Shown piece by piece: positions 23,944 through 35,131 of a stretch of DNA of 64,000 bases. Within the stretch, counting starts at the first letter, position 1, and each line of letters begins with the position of its first letter. This DNA comes from Metridium senile. Lineage: Eukaryota; Cnidaria; Anthozoa; Actiniaria; Metridiidae. The DNA lies in assembly GCA_949775045.1 (NCBI GenBank), contig OX459108.1, forward strand, positions 11,305,572-11,369,571, written 5' to 3'. The position numbers and the translations under genes were made by a program. The notes beneath the pieces were generated by a model. That model made no database searches. It was not told where the DNA came from and was given only the letters and a program-made list of their open reading frames with translations.

Positions 23944-26854
23944 CTACAAGGCATACATAACCCAGTACCCCAAATTAAAAAGAAGAAATGCTAATGGCAG
24001 TCCAATTCTTGCGTAGCTCTCCAATGAGTAAGCATTGAATCGTAAATATCTAGTCTTGTATTTCTGTGCTTTTGCTACTGCTATAACTTCTTTGTTTTCT
24101 TCTAATGAATATGTTGACGCACCAGCAGCCTGGTTACATGTGGTCAGCGGAGTAACACGAACAACAACTGCGTTGCCATTTTGATCCTTTGTTTCAGGAG
24201 GGTCATACAATGGTTGATTCTATTGAAAGAAATGCAAAGAAATATTGTTTTTATGATCTATGAAAAATATTTAGACATTGCTAAAGTAATCTCTTATCTG
24301 GCTATTTCCGATCAACGATCTCTTCAACGATCGATATATATTGGTACGCTGCAAATATGTACCGCTGTACCAGTCAACGCCGTCGCGCCAAGATTAAACA
24401 AATCGAGTAACGTACACTAATCTAGGCGCGACGGCGTTGACTGGTACAGCGGTACATATTTGCAGAACAACTGAATATCGACTATTAAAAAGAGTTTTTA
24501 TGATAAACAGGACTTTATTTATTATCATAAGTAACTATATATTAATTCAAACATATTTTAAAAATAGGCCCTTTGCAACAAGAAGTCACGTGACCCACCT
24601 AACTTAAATCCATCAGCTGTGCCAAAATGATATCCGGCTTGCTTACCAGCTTTATTTTCCCATACGAATCCTTAGCAAATATCCAATTTTATTTTTTTAC
24701 CATTTCTATGTATTTAGAATCAAGAGCTGATCGAAACTTCAACTTTTTGCTAATGTCAACATGGTCTTTCCATTTCTGGACATCATTTTGGCACAGCTGA
24801 TGGATTTAAGGTAGGTGGGGTCTAGTGACCTCAAGCTACAAAGGGCCTTTTGTAGCGTTCTAATGCCCTTGATTCTGCTTACCTCTTCAATTCCAAGTTT
24901 CTCGCAATAGGTTAACCCATAATGCACCAGGGCATACTCCAAAAGGCTCGCAAAGACAAACACGTAACATGTTATGACATAAATATCTAGAGCTGTTGCA
25001 TACGCTACTTTAGGTCCACTACTGTTATTCAGAAAACTCCCCATCGCCAAGATCGTGATAATGCCGAGAGAAACCCGAGCAGGAACCGAACGTGGATCGA
25101 TCCATAGCGAGATCCAGCTCAAAATGAATATAAGGCAAGCTGGGACATAGAAGCTGAAGACGTAGTTGAGCAATCGCCGATGGAATACAATAGTTGTCTT
25201 TGGCTCGGAGAATGTTCCTAAGAAAGGTAAAAAGAATAAGCTTTTCTTTATATTAGAGAAATAGAAAAAGCGCGCACGTGCTGTGTGCATCTATTAAAAA
25301 CCCAGTTTTGACCATTAAACTTTGCGCCGCGACCGTCTAGTGCGCAGCCTTTTTTGTGATGTTGAAAATTCAACTTACAACTAGATGTTGTCTCAATCTG
25401 TTTCAATCGGCCTTGCTAAGAAACTGAATTTGATTCTTTCGCCACAAATGAAATATTAATTTATCTGATATTACTTTAGAACATAGATTCTTAAGTTTCT
25501 GTAGTGATTTTTCCGATAATAATCCCCCTCACGGTTCCATGCGCCATCTTGAAAGGTAGCCGGGCCTTTGCATCGTAGGGATTAATACCTTGCCGGACAA
25601 TTATTCACGTGTCTCTATCATTGTAAGCTCAACGTTCGTCTCGCTTCAATGCGAAGGCCCGGTTACCTTTCAAGATGGCGCAGGGAGCTGTGAAGGGCCA
25701 GGGACTATTGAAAACCATCACAGAAAGGACTGAAGATCGTTGATGAAGAATCAATCGAAATTTCTACATTTGTGTTTTACCTGTGCTATAGACTCCCTTG
25801 ACATCTTTACTTGTGACGTCGGCGATAACAAACTGGAGAACTTCAACTTCATCATCCAATATAATACCTTTTCCTTTTCTCCATTGAATAATGACATCTG
25901 ATTCTGTATTGGCATCTATACAAAATATCGATGAATATATTAGCCAAATAATAAGCAAAGGAGTTTTTTAACAGCTTTATTGACCATATTAACAACATAA
26001 ATTATAGTAATATCAGAACAGAAAGAGAAACAAATGGTTAAATGGGTGTGTGCAAAACGGGACATGCCGTCCTTTGCTACTGGCAAAACCCACAGATATT
26101 AAGGAAGAAATAAATAACGAGGAACGTCGTGTGCTGAATGAGCTTTTTCAATGAGCTTTGCAATATTTTAACGGACAATAATGTCAACCTGTGCACAAGA
26201 CGGAAAATCCTGGAAGCGTGTGTTAGATCGCGGTTAATTTATGGTACACAAGCATGGTTTCCTAACGAACAACAATTAACTAAATAGACTTGAAGTTTGT
26301 TGGCACCAGATACTACGGAGCATGGTAAAAGGAGGGTGGAAAAGAAAGAAAGCATCAGAAGATTCAGAAGAAGAAGTTTACAGCTTTGTCTACACAAATG
26401 ATGAAATCCAGAATATCATGAAGACGATACCCCTCAGAGATTTCATTTACTCACAATATCTGAAGTACATTGCACATATATGTCGAGATCACAATAATGC
26501 AATCACAAAAAAGGTTCTATTTGCGAAGCCAAGTAGGAAATATTACAGAGATCCATGGATAAAGATCGGACAGTTGATGGGAACATCAGTGGACCAGGCA
26601 AAGAGATTGACACAGTCCAAAAATGAGTTCAGCAGAGTGATCAACCAGCGATTCACTCTGGCTCTTCGTTGACCAGGTCAACAATAGAGATACAAACTGT
26701 ACTGTACTGAAACGTACATTTTTAAAGAAGGGATAGTGAGTATGGGTGTGAGTCTCCCCAATTAGTAGGGCACTTGTGTCTGGCTAAATACTACCATTGA
26801 GAGTTATTTGTTTTTGTTATTTCATCAATTAATCAAACAACCAACAATCGTATA

Positions 26855-26921
<67 letters not shown>

Positions 26922-29547
26922 CAATCAAACAATCAATCAGACAATGGTACTTACAGCTTCCTATTTGGAAATCACAGTGTTGGGTATCAAATGGGAATCG
27001 ACGGAAATTCATTTGACAGTTTAATAACGATGTGATTCTATAAAAAATAAAATCTATTGTAAGATATCGACATTTTTGGACTTGGATACAGTAAAATGAA
27101 ATATTCAACGTTCAATCATGGCTTATTCATTGTCATTCTTGCACAGTAAACTAAACTCAGCAAAGCAGTACTACCAGTTCCTATTTTTGTTAATGGGATT
27201 TAGAGAGAGAGCATAAATAAATCCTGGCAATGAGGGAAGGAGGGATTTTTTTAAGCATATATCCAAAGGTTATTTTTAATATAATTGCCAATGTCTTTTT
27301 GCAATATTGATATCATTTCATTTCAGGTGTTTGAGCACGTATCAAAGATATGCCTATTGTTCTGTTGAAATCTCAACCTGTTTAAAAATAAATATAAAAT
27401 CTCTCGCGCGTTAATCAAAGTCTTTTGTTACTTCTCACCTACAATATCATATATGATAATGGCATTGTTTTCAAGATTGAATACGGTATTTTTTATACGA
27501 AAAGAAGTAGAGAAAATGATGCCCTCTACTACTCCTTCTCGTCTTTTTTCAATACAGGAATCCCGAGATAACCGTGAAAAACATTTCGAAAAAAATGCCG
27601 ACCACTCCCTTCCCCCATGCCAGTCCCCTCGTCTGAATTTAATGAAGGACTTGCTTATTTATGGAAAAACTCAAGTTATATACACCTATTTCAAAAATCA
27701 TTGTCGCAACCGAAGCTACAGTCCACACTCTAAAACCTGCAAAGGATGTCGGTTATATGGAGATGATTTTTCTTACACGTTTTTTAAAAGAAATATTTAT
27801 ATTTATATCTACCACGACAACAACTTGTTATGATCATATAAAACATACACGTACAACCAAAATATGCTATGAATAAATCGATAAAAAAAGAAGAAATACC
27901 GACATCCTTTGCAGGCTCCAGAGTGTGGACTGTGGCTTATTGAAATAAAGTGCTTTATTATTATTATTATTATTATTATTTGTTTGCGACAACGATTTTT
28001 GAAATAGGTGTATACTAACAATCCATTTCATTTACCTTGTGCTTAGAATGATGTTTCCAGTTGGTGAAACGACAATCATGACATTTGAATACGGAACATC
28101 ATGAAACTTTGTCACTCGACTATTCTTGAAGAAGATGTCCGGCCGCCATATTGCATCCAAGTATTGTGGTATCAGGACGAACCTCTTGTTTTCTTTACTA
28201 GGCCGATAGCAAAGTCGCTCGTCAAACCAACGCTGCCTGAACATCATATCCATGGAAAATTCCTGAAAAAGGTATTGACATAAATATTGACTAAACGTTT
28301 GTGAGCAATAGCATGGAAATAATATGATGGCATGTTAATAAAACAAAGGGCAACAAGAAAACGAATTTAAAAAAATAAAAACAGAAAGTAAGTGCTTAAC
28401 AATACAGAAAAGCGCTCGCATAGATGTTGTTTGCGTGACCTCAAACACTTTCGGTCGTGCAATCGTAGTTCGCAGTTCACTCCGACAACTCCGCTTTTAT
28501 AATATATAGTTATAGTTTAATGTAATATTAACTCGTGTTACCATTTTTTGCTCATTGAATGATCCCATTGCAAACACTTGAGCTTCTGTCTCCACAATAA
28601 CAGGGTCGCCTGAAAACGTAGATATATATAACATTTTATTTTGCGAAGAACTTCATCATTTGGTTATTTAATAACCGCGATACGAATGAACTATATTCCC
28701 TTTTGACAGTTCCCTGCGCCATCTTGAAAGGTAGCCAGGCCTTTGCATTGAAGTGAGACTTACGTTGATCACGGGCTCTGCTCTCAAGACGATTAATGTA
28801 TTTATTCACTGACCAATAAAATCACGGGCTCTGCACTCAAGACAATTAATATATTTATGCACTGACCAATAAAAGCACGGGCTCTGCTCTCAAGACAATT
28901 AATATATTTATGCACTGGGCACTGACCAATAGAAGCACGGGCTCTGCTCTCAAGACAATTAATATATTTATGCACTGGGCACTGACCAATAAAATCACGG
29001 GCTCTGCACTCAAGACAATTAATATATTTATGCACTGACCAATAAAAGCACGGGCTCTGCTCTCAAGACAATTAATGTATTTATTCACTGACCAATAAAA
29101 TCACGGGCTCTGCTCTCAAGACGATTAATGTATTTATTCACTGACCAATAAAATCACGGGCTCTGCACTCAAGGCAATAAATATATTTATGCACTGACCA
29201 ATAAAAGCACGGGCTCTGCACTCAAGACGATTAATGTATTTATGCACTGACCAATTAAATCACGGGCTCTGCTCTCAAGACAATTAATGCTTTTTTGAAA
29301 AGTATTTTGAACCTTACCTGATGCGTTTGGACGAAAGTTGTTATTGTAATTTGTTTTGATATAAACTAGCAGTTCTTCAGTTGTCCTGTTGCAGTCCAGG
29401 GCACTGTGAATTAGTAAGAATAAAAAATCAAGAATAAAAAATGTAGAAAAAATATTGTGTAAAAGATACTTTTTACTTGGGTACTCTGCAGGAGGGGAAG
29501 TTGTCTGCAGGGTTTATCAGCATAGTTTATCCTGTGTTGAAATTATT

Positions 29548-29600
<53 letters not shown>

Positions 29601-32600
29601 CATAATTCAAGCTTAATGGTAAGCAATAAGCAGCAAAACTGATCAACCGTGTTTTTGTAGACCTTTGCAATAGCTGTTATTACAGTTATATGCAAATGAT
29701 TTCAAACAATGGATTCAAAACGAGGCTTTTGGGCAAACCTATTGTTTTCGCCCGAAAGCCTCGACTTAAACCCATTGTTCAAAATCATTTGCATATAACT
29801 GTAATAACAGCTATTATCATAAATGGCGGAAAATGACTTTTACAAGTAAACAAAATTTTTTAGAGCTATTAAAAATAGTCATTCATGGGAAGTTTCGCTT
29901 CTGCATGTGCTAAATGGTAAAGTATTTGTGTGTAATTTTCTGTTCAGGGCTTTGAGGCCTCGTTCTGGAGTATTTTTCTTTTTTTTCCAATTCGTTGAGA
30001 TTCTTCAAAGTTTGATATCTTTTTCTCAAACTTTCATATTAAGTTATTGTTATGGTTAATGCGTGCGTATTGTAGGATAGCTTTCGTTTCCTTATATTAC
30101 ATCAGCAATTTTAAATCAGTATTATTTAATTAGTTTGGGCCATTATAACTAACGGTGTTTCTGAACAATGTCATAAATTCTATTTTTCTGTTATTGATAT
30201 ATTTTATTTTTTGATAAGTGATCATCATTTGTAAAGAGCATTGAGTGTTATGGTATGCGCTTAAGAAATGAATTATTATTATTATAACAAACTTGTCTAT
30301 ATACGTCACTGAAATAGCCTGGCATCTATAATCAGTTTAAAAATATGTTTTAATGATATGAACTTTATTTGGTTTATTTATAATGTCTGGTTCAGTGGTT
30401 TTCTTTAATTATTTTTCTTTAATTATTTGACAAATTGCTTTGTCAAGTTGTTTAAACAATTTGCGGTCTTCCATGCATGGCTGGTACCTGCCACTTCTTA
30501 AAAAAAACGTTTATCAGGTTAACGGGTTTAAATTTTAAAATGAATTTGGTTATCTACTCAGTTTATGAAAACAAATGATTCATTTAAACCAAATTTATAA
30601 CATTTTTGTCGAACTGCTAGGAGTTCAAACCGGTTTGACTTGATCTTATATCTGTTTTGATTTTCGCTGTTGGTAACCGCTGATTGAAAATACCGACGTT
30701 TTATGCAGATTTCTAAAAAAATTCGAAGTCAGGAAACTGTAAATACAACTGAGAATACAACTGATTTATAGCGAATTTAGTGCATCCCAATCCAGGGTCA
30801 ATTGTACGAAGCAATAAATCGATGCACCCACAGTTACTCACTGCAAGAACGACTGAGAAGTAGTTACTAAAATAGATAAATAAATCGATGCATTCACAGT
30901 TAGTCACTGCATGCGCAAAAACGACTGAGAAGTGGTGACTCAAATAACTGAGTAAATCAATGCATCCACAGTTACACACCGTGCAAGAACGACTGAGAAG
31001 TGGTTACTCAAATAACTGAATAAATCTATCCATCCACAGTTACTCACCGCGCCGAAACGACTGAGTAGTGGTTTACTCAAATGACTGAGTAAATTGATGC
31101 ATTCATCGTTACTGCAGAAACGACTGAGAAGTGGTTAATGAAATACTTGAGTAAATCAATGCATCCACAGTTTACTCACTGCAAGATCGACTGAGAAGTG
31201 GTTAATGAAAAAATTGAGTAGATCATTAAATTTGAGCAGTTGCTAATTTAACACAAGGAGTAAATTGACGTTTCTCCATTTGCACACTCGTGAAAAGCTA
31301 AGTGGTTACTAAACCAATTGAGTAAAAACAGATGGATTTCACATATTTTTAGAGCCACCTGTCTAATAAGTTATAATATCAGTCCATCTTGAGATCCGTC
31401 AAAATATATTAAATTATTTTTTGCAATATTCATACAACTGATTTCTAGCAAATTTAGTGCATCGCAATCCAGGGTCAATTGTACGAAGCCGGGATAAAGT
31501 TTTCCACTGAATAAGAGTTATCCAGTGCATAGAATCTGTATATAGGCTTTATGCGTTGGATAGGGATTTATCTGGTGAATATAGCGCTATTCAGGTTCCG
31601 TGTGAGAATAATAAGCCATGTGCTTAGCAAAAATCTCAAATTTGAAAACTTAATCAGACGTTTCGCCGGAACGAATCAGCTATTTTGTTTTTAATCAGAT
31701 ATAGTCCTTTGACGGAATAACTGATTAAAAACTGAAACAAAAGAAATGAGAACGGCGAAAATAAGATCATTGTTTGCCCTTGTCATTTAATTATTGGTAC
31801 TATTTTAACTTTACGATCTTAACTATGTGATAAAGTTACACTATAATTATGAAAGATCCCTGAAAAAAGCCGATTCCACCAAAGTCATATATATTTCGAT
31901 GATAATTGTTACATATAAATTCGTTACTTTATATCAGAATTGATGACAGATAATGGACGTCCTATCAACTGATAAACTTTTTAGTTATTAGTTAGGACCA
32001 ATACCTAAAGTTATACTTTATTTATACTTTATTTTTTTATATATACTAGACACTTTTAAACTCATGGAAGTCAAGTCTATAATATAAGTTATTGTATTAT
32101 TGTATTGTATTGTATTATTGTATTGTACATGTATTGTTACTATTTTTAACAATTTATATATGTTCGCCTTATTTCTACTCAATTTAATTAAAAATTGTGA
32201 CAATAAACGACAAACATAACAGTTTAATAATCCAGAAAGGAAATAATAATTCAAAGTGCACTGTACAAATTCATTTAACCGAATATCCTTGTCATAAAAT
32301 GCTTTATTTTGCTCCTTTTATATTGAAACTTTTATAAAGCTTTGATCGAAAAACAGGACAAACATGGTTCTAGACATGTAGAAGATTTATTGCATAGAGT
32401 ATCTGAAAATATCAAGTTGTGCCTTGTGCAATATATAATTATTGAGAATACTACATGGTCGCGCAAATATATAGAATTTACCCGGGAATTTATCTTTCAA
32501 ATTCAAATTCGACGTTTAAATTCGATATCTCACGAGTGAGCGCAGTAAATTAAACGAGTTAGCTATCGAATTTGAATCCCATATCTCCAAGCGTCCGTGT

Positions 32601-32930
32601 ATTATCCTGTTTATTATATCAACACATTTTTTATCATGCAACTGAGCTGATAAAAACAATATGCTCACATGTAAAATTATCGTATTTTTACGTGCTCAAA
32701 TATATATACGATATTTCTGTGGCAGAAATCCCTGTAAACCACTGTTATTTATATAATAATTTGCTATGCCGTATCTGCAATATTTTTGAAGTCGTTAGAT
32801 TATAAGCTGGCATAAAAAGTTTTTATATAAGATAACTAACATTATCGAAACATTATATAATCATTCACAGTTAGTCTACCTACCTTGAAACTGATATGAA
32901 TAGAAGTGGAAAAATCGCCGTGAAAAACAT
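23944..32930 (-). CDS. Cys-loop ligand-gated anion channel subunit 1, 8 exons, 418 aa
   Basis: Minus-strand exons, first to last: 32930-32884, 29403-29318, 28609-28542, 28262-28036, 27037-26955, 25915-25781, 25217-24883, 24219-23944. All are GT/AG; phases 2,1,0,2,1,1,0 match and 1257 nt is an exact codon number. Exon 1 encodes a signal peptide (MFFTAIFPLLFISVS). N-glycosylation sequons NRT and NAS follow. Residues ~67-142 carry the family's RWFDERL and IWRPDIFF motifs. The Cys-loop is Cys150 to Cys164 with exactly 13 residues between. M1 is ~234-254, M2 ~263-285 preceded by Pro261-Ala-Arg (the anion-selectivity motif), M3 ~290-315. The M3-M4 loop is short, and M4 (IGLPLAFLLFNLGYWVMYAL) ends the protein. 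Family members are pentameric GABA-, glycine- or glutamate-gated chloride channels. The ligand cannot be told from sequence. M2 6' is Ile, not Thr. Confidence 0.9.
24349..24465. mobile_element. Palindromic MITE in receptor 1 intron
   Basis: ctgcaaatatgtaccgctgt... to gcgacggcg-type sequence forms arms of about 41 bp that match perfectly when inverted (right arm ends acatatttgcag), with a ~22-bp loop. The arms are identical, which suggests recent insertion or active hairpin homogenisation. Confidence 0.88.
24566..24848. mobile_element. MITE with ~70-bp inverted ends
   Basis: Left: aggccctttgcaaca, then cccacctaacttaaatccat and cagctgtgccaaaatgat. Right: the inverted form (atcattttggcacagctgat to aaagggcct). 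The ~38-bp inner part is almost perfect; the outer part is more diverged. Confidence 0.75.
25522..25705. mobile_element. MITE family B (GTCCCC), copy 2
   Basis: Ends atccccctcac and gggccagggac, TA on both sides, with the shared gcgccatcttgaaaggtagc arm. It lies in the intron between exons 6 and 7 of receptor 1. Its left arm is shortened relative to other copies. Confidence 0.85.
26140..26672 (+). pseudogene. Retrotransposon RT C-terminal fragment
   Basis: The plus strand reads VRSRLIYGTQAWFP, then (after an in-frame stop near 26286 and a slip) LEVCWHQILRSMVKGGWKRK, then FIYSQYLKYIAHICRDHNN and a KYYRDPWIKIGQLMG segment to TGA at 26672. These are typical of the thumb/C-terminal part of a non-LTR retrotransposon reverse transcriptase. 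It is broken by at least one stop and lacks the catalytic region. It sits antisense in intron 5 of receptor 1. Confidence 0.8.
26857..26935. repeat. (CAAT)n microsatellite
   Basis: Tetranucleotide tract ending about 20 bp beyond the donor site of receptor 1 exon 5 (exon ends at 26955 on the minus strand), i.e. inside intron 5. Confidence 0.92.
27679..28011. mobile_element. MITE with long inverted ends; right arm interrupted
   Basis: Left arm: tatacacctatttcaaaaat, then ttgtcgcaa and cagtccacactct. Right arm: the inverted copy (accgacatcctttgcagg to ataggtgtata), but it carries an extra ~45 bp (ttattgaaataaagtgcttt plus a TTA tract) absent from the left arm. The insert looks like a LINE-type 3' tail. 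The element ends 25 bp before the donor side of receptor 1 exon 4. Confidence 0.75.
28696..28767. mobile_element. MITE family B, left arm only
   Basis: agttccctgcgccatcttga, then ggtagccaggcctttgcatt and agtgagac match the left arm of family B. The right arm is missing, and the 53-bp tandem array begins where the element breaks off. Confidence 0.75.
28768..29287. repeat. 53-bp minisatellite, ten copies
   Basis: Units contain tcacgggctctgctctcaag, then a(c)aattaat, atttatgcactg and gaccaataaaa. The basic period is 53 bp; two units carry a 7-bp extension (ggcactg). It lies in intron 2 of receptor 1 and stops about 30 bp before exon 2. Every unit contains a CCAAT word. Confidence 0.9.
29552..29600. 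repeat. (AT)n microsatellite
   Basis: Dinucleotide tract of about 45 bp in the large intron 1 of receptor 1. Confidence 0.95.
29673..29811. mobile_element. Foldback MITE, TA-flanked
   Basis: gctgttattacagttatatg, then caaatgatttcaaacaatgg on the left are inverted on the right (ccattgttcaaaatcatttg to aataacagc). A second inner pair (gaggcttttgggc / gcccgaaagcctc) closes the hairpin. TA lies on both sides. Confidence 0.8.
30230..30292 (+). repeat. LINE 3' tail fragment
   Basis: aagagcattgagtgttatgg, then atgcgcttaagaaatgaatt and an att tract: the familiar 3' end of a CR1/L2-like LINE. No coding part is attached. Confidence 0.45.
30752..31494. repeat. ~72-bp minisatellite bracketed by direct repeats
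   Basis: Six or so units containing gatgcatccacagttactca, then actgcaagaacgactgagaa and gtggttactcaaataactga run from about 30815 to 31225. A 60-bp segment (gcgaatttagtgcatcccaa, then tccagggtcaattgtacgaa) precedes the array at 30752-30813 and recurs in the same direction at 31434-31494. Confidence 0.8.
31490..31612. mobile_element. Degenerate MITE (family D)
   Basis: gccgggataaagttttccac, ttatccagtgcatag, ggatttatctggtgaat and agcgctattcag match in order the element at 39530-39657. The outer ends are less clear here. Confidence 0.5.
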
Positions 32931-33294
32931 CTCGAATTGTAGCGAGTTTGTCCCAAATACTTCAGGTAAACTTCTGTCGCTAATTATGTTGCAATTCAAA
33001 TGAAAACTAACTACTTGAAGATGCAGAGACAGTGTTTTAGTCTAGAGGTCCCGCCTGAAACACCACATGAAGAAATATTGTGCGTAAATGGTGTGGCAAT
33101 TAGTAAAGCTACAAAAAGTAGCGAGCGAAACACCAGCAGGGGAGAACACCTCGATTTAAACCACAAAACATTTTAGCTCTCAACTTTATTAGTTAGAAAC
33201 CTCACTTAAAACTTTAATTACTACATTAAGATCTTGAATTAATTCATCAACAGCATTTAAAAGATTTAAATGGGAATTATATAATGAATAAAAT

Positions 33295-33600
33295 TGAATC
33301 ACTTGTGTCCAAATTGGGTCAAAACTCGTAGCTTTTTTGGCATTGATGAAATTTATGACGTCACAACTTAGATTTATTTAAATGGGGAGAATAAAATGGA
33401 TACATTTATTGTGGCAAAATTCTTAGCTTTGACTTTGATGAATGACATTGGTGAAATTTATGAAGTCACAACAATATCATTTAAAAGATTTAAATTGGGG
33501 ATAGAATGGATAAATTGATTGTGGCAAAATTCTTAGCTTTGTTTGACATTGATGAAAGACATTGGTGAAATTTAGGACGTCACAACCGTTGCGATAACTA
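33295..33600. repeat. ~115-bp tandem repeat, three copies, CRE-like words
   Basis: The words tgtggcaaaattcttagctt, gacattg(g)tgaaattta and gacgtcacaac recur in order three times. One copy has a perfect TGACGTCA (33356-33363) and one has GACGTCA. The array lies 365-670 bp upstream of the receptor 1 start codon. Confidence 0.75.
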
Positions 33601-33909
33601 GCCACCGATTAATGATGTGTTCGCCATATTGGTAAAACATTACGGGTTTGTTTTACTTATATAATTAGACCACCTATCCAGTGCCGCCAGTAATAATTTA
33701 TGAACCTAGCGATGATTGGTTGGTTTTAGGTAAGCAATATAAGTTGAAAGAGATATTTGATTTGTAGGTGTTTATAAGACTTAATGTTTGCAGGAATGGT
33801 TAGTTTATGGTAAATATGATATTTTGAAGGAAGTATTGGATTTGTCCACCTTTTGTTACTGAGCATAACGCGCATAAAATAAATGATAGTAATGATGATG
33901 ATGATGACA

Positions 33910-34385
33910 AACAATCAAATAAACAAACAGACAGACAGATAGACAGACAAGGAAACAAACAAACAGGCAAACACGCATGCGCAAATAAACAAATAGGCAT
34001 ACAAACAAACAAACAAGCAAAAAACAAACAAACAAACAAACAAGCAAAAAACAAAGAAACAACAAATAAGCAAAAAACAAACAAACAAACAAAAAGCAAG
34101 CAAGCAAGCAAGCAAGCAAACAAACATGCAAACAAGCAAGCAAGCAAGCAAGCAAACATACATGCAAACAAGCAAACAAACAAGCAAGCAAGCAAGCAAA
34201 CATACATGCAAACAAACAAACAAACAAACAACAAACAAGCAAGCAAGCAAGCAAACATACATGCAAACAAGCAAACAAACAAGCAAGCAAGCAAGCAAGC
34301 AAACAAACATGCAAACAAGCAAACAAACAAACAAACAAACAAACAAACAAGCAAGCAAGCAAACAACAAATAAATAAACAACAAA
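33910..34385. repeat. (CAAG/CAAA)n tract, ~470 bp
   Basis: Mixed caag, caaa and catg tetranucleotides. The long frames through it on both strands are artefacts of the 4-bp period. Confidence 0.95.
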
Positions 34386-34663
34386 CAAACGAAATAAACA
34401 CACAAATTTAAACAGATTTCTAACAAGTTTTTTCAACAAATAAAAAGACAAACTCAGTTTTATTTAAAAATAGAATTATAATTCAGCATGTGACATCATT
34501 GTTTTCAAAACAAAACAAAAATTTTGCCTGAAAAGCCCTATGGGGAGTTCAATAACATGCCTGCCTGTATGTAAAAATAATGACGATCACAAATTTTTCT
34601 GGAATGGATTCAGTAGCCTGCGTCACATCTGGACATTTACTGATTCGTAGTTAAAAACATCAA

Positions 34664-35131
34664 TTACAATTCAGAGTGTGATTTTAAACACTTGTTTTGG
34701 TAGCAAATCAAGGCTTCTTTGACTTCTCTATCTGGAATAAAATCCAACGGCGTATCTCCATCATTGTTTACAATAAATAAGCTTCCTCCACTGAAGATTA
34801 AATACCTTGCCACATCGAGATAGCCTTTGGCTAAAGCGTAATGAAGTGCAGTCCATCCGTCAATATCCTGCCTTGTAACTTCTGCTCCAAGATGGACAAG
34901 AATCTGACAGCACTTTAAGCTTCCCAGAAAAGCCGAAGTTCCCAGAACTGTGTGACCGTAGTCATTCAAGTAATTAACTTCAAACTTTGCAGAAGAGTGC
35001 ATGATTTCCTCGAGTTCTTTTGTTGTGTCTTGTCCAGGAACAGTTTCGCGGACAATTAAATCCTCAGGAAAACGAAATATAGGCTGGTCTGTGTTGCTTG
35101 TTTTCCTCTGTCGTGGTCTTTCTGTCTCCAT
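34664..35131 (-). CDS. Ankyrin-repeat protein, PPP1R27-like, 155 aa
   Basis: An intronless minus-strand frame of 155 residues. A short basic N-terminus (RPRQRK) is followed by FRFPEDLIV, at the place where PPP1R27 has its RVxF-type phosphatase-1 docking motif. Three ankyrin repeats follow: residues ~57-87 (YGHTVLGTSAFLGSLKCCQI), ~90-120 (DGWTALHYALAKGYLDVARY) and a partial last one (NNDGDTPLDFI). Length (about 154 in the human protein), order and the closing NxDGDxPxDxI motif all fit the PPP1R27 (dysferlin-interacting protein 1) family, small ankyrin proteins that bind PP1. Orthology is inferred from memory of the family, not from a search. A TATATATA word lies about 60-70 bp upstream of the ATG. 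Confidence 0.8.
   Translation of the reverse strand: METERPRQRKTSNTDQPIFRFPEDLIVRETVPGQDTTKELEEIMHSSAKFEVNYLNDYGHTVLGTSAFLGSLKCCQILVHLGAEVTRQDIDGWTALHYALAKGYLDVARYLIFSGGSLFIVNNDGDTPLDFIPDREVKEALICYQNKCLKSHSEL

Larger units (their letters stand above)
24220..24882 (-). other. Intron 7 of receptor 1 with two hairpin elements
   Basis: The 0.66-kb intron between the M1-M3 exon and the last exon is mostly two inverted-repeat elements (24349-24465 and 24566-24848). The second begins 34 bp after the donor. Confidence 0.7.
32931..34663. other. Intergenic; upstream of receptor 1
   Basis: This interval holds the likely promoter side of receptor 1 (minus strand, translation starts at 32930), a 3-copy minisatellite with GACGTCA words (33295-33600), and a long CAAG/CAAA tract. 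No TATA box or gene was recognised with confidence. Confidence 0.5.

Noticed and set aside
27453..27876. 126- and 71-codon plus-strand frames
   Set aside because: They lie on the left arm and middle of the inverted-repeat element at 27679-28011, with no recognisable protein.
28768..29287. Regular repeats as a possible CRISPR-like array
   Set aside because: Units are contiguous 53-bp copies with no unique spacers, in a eukaryotic intron; it is a minisatellite.
33800..34451. Cys/Leu-rich frames up to 208 codons
   Set aside because: CAAG/CAAA tetranucleotide tract read on the minus strand.
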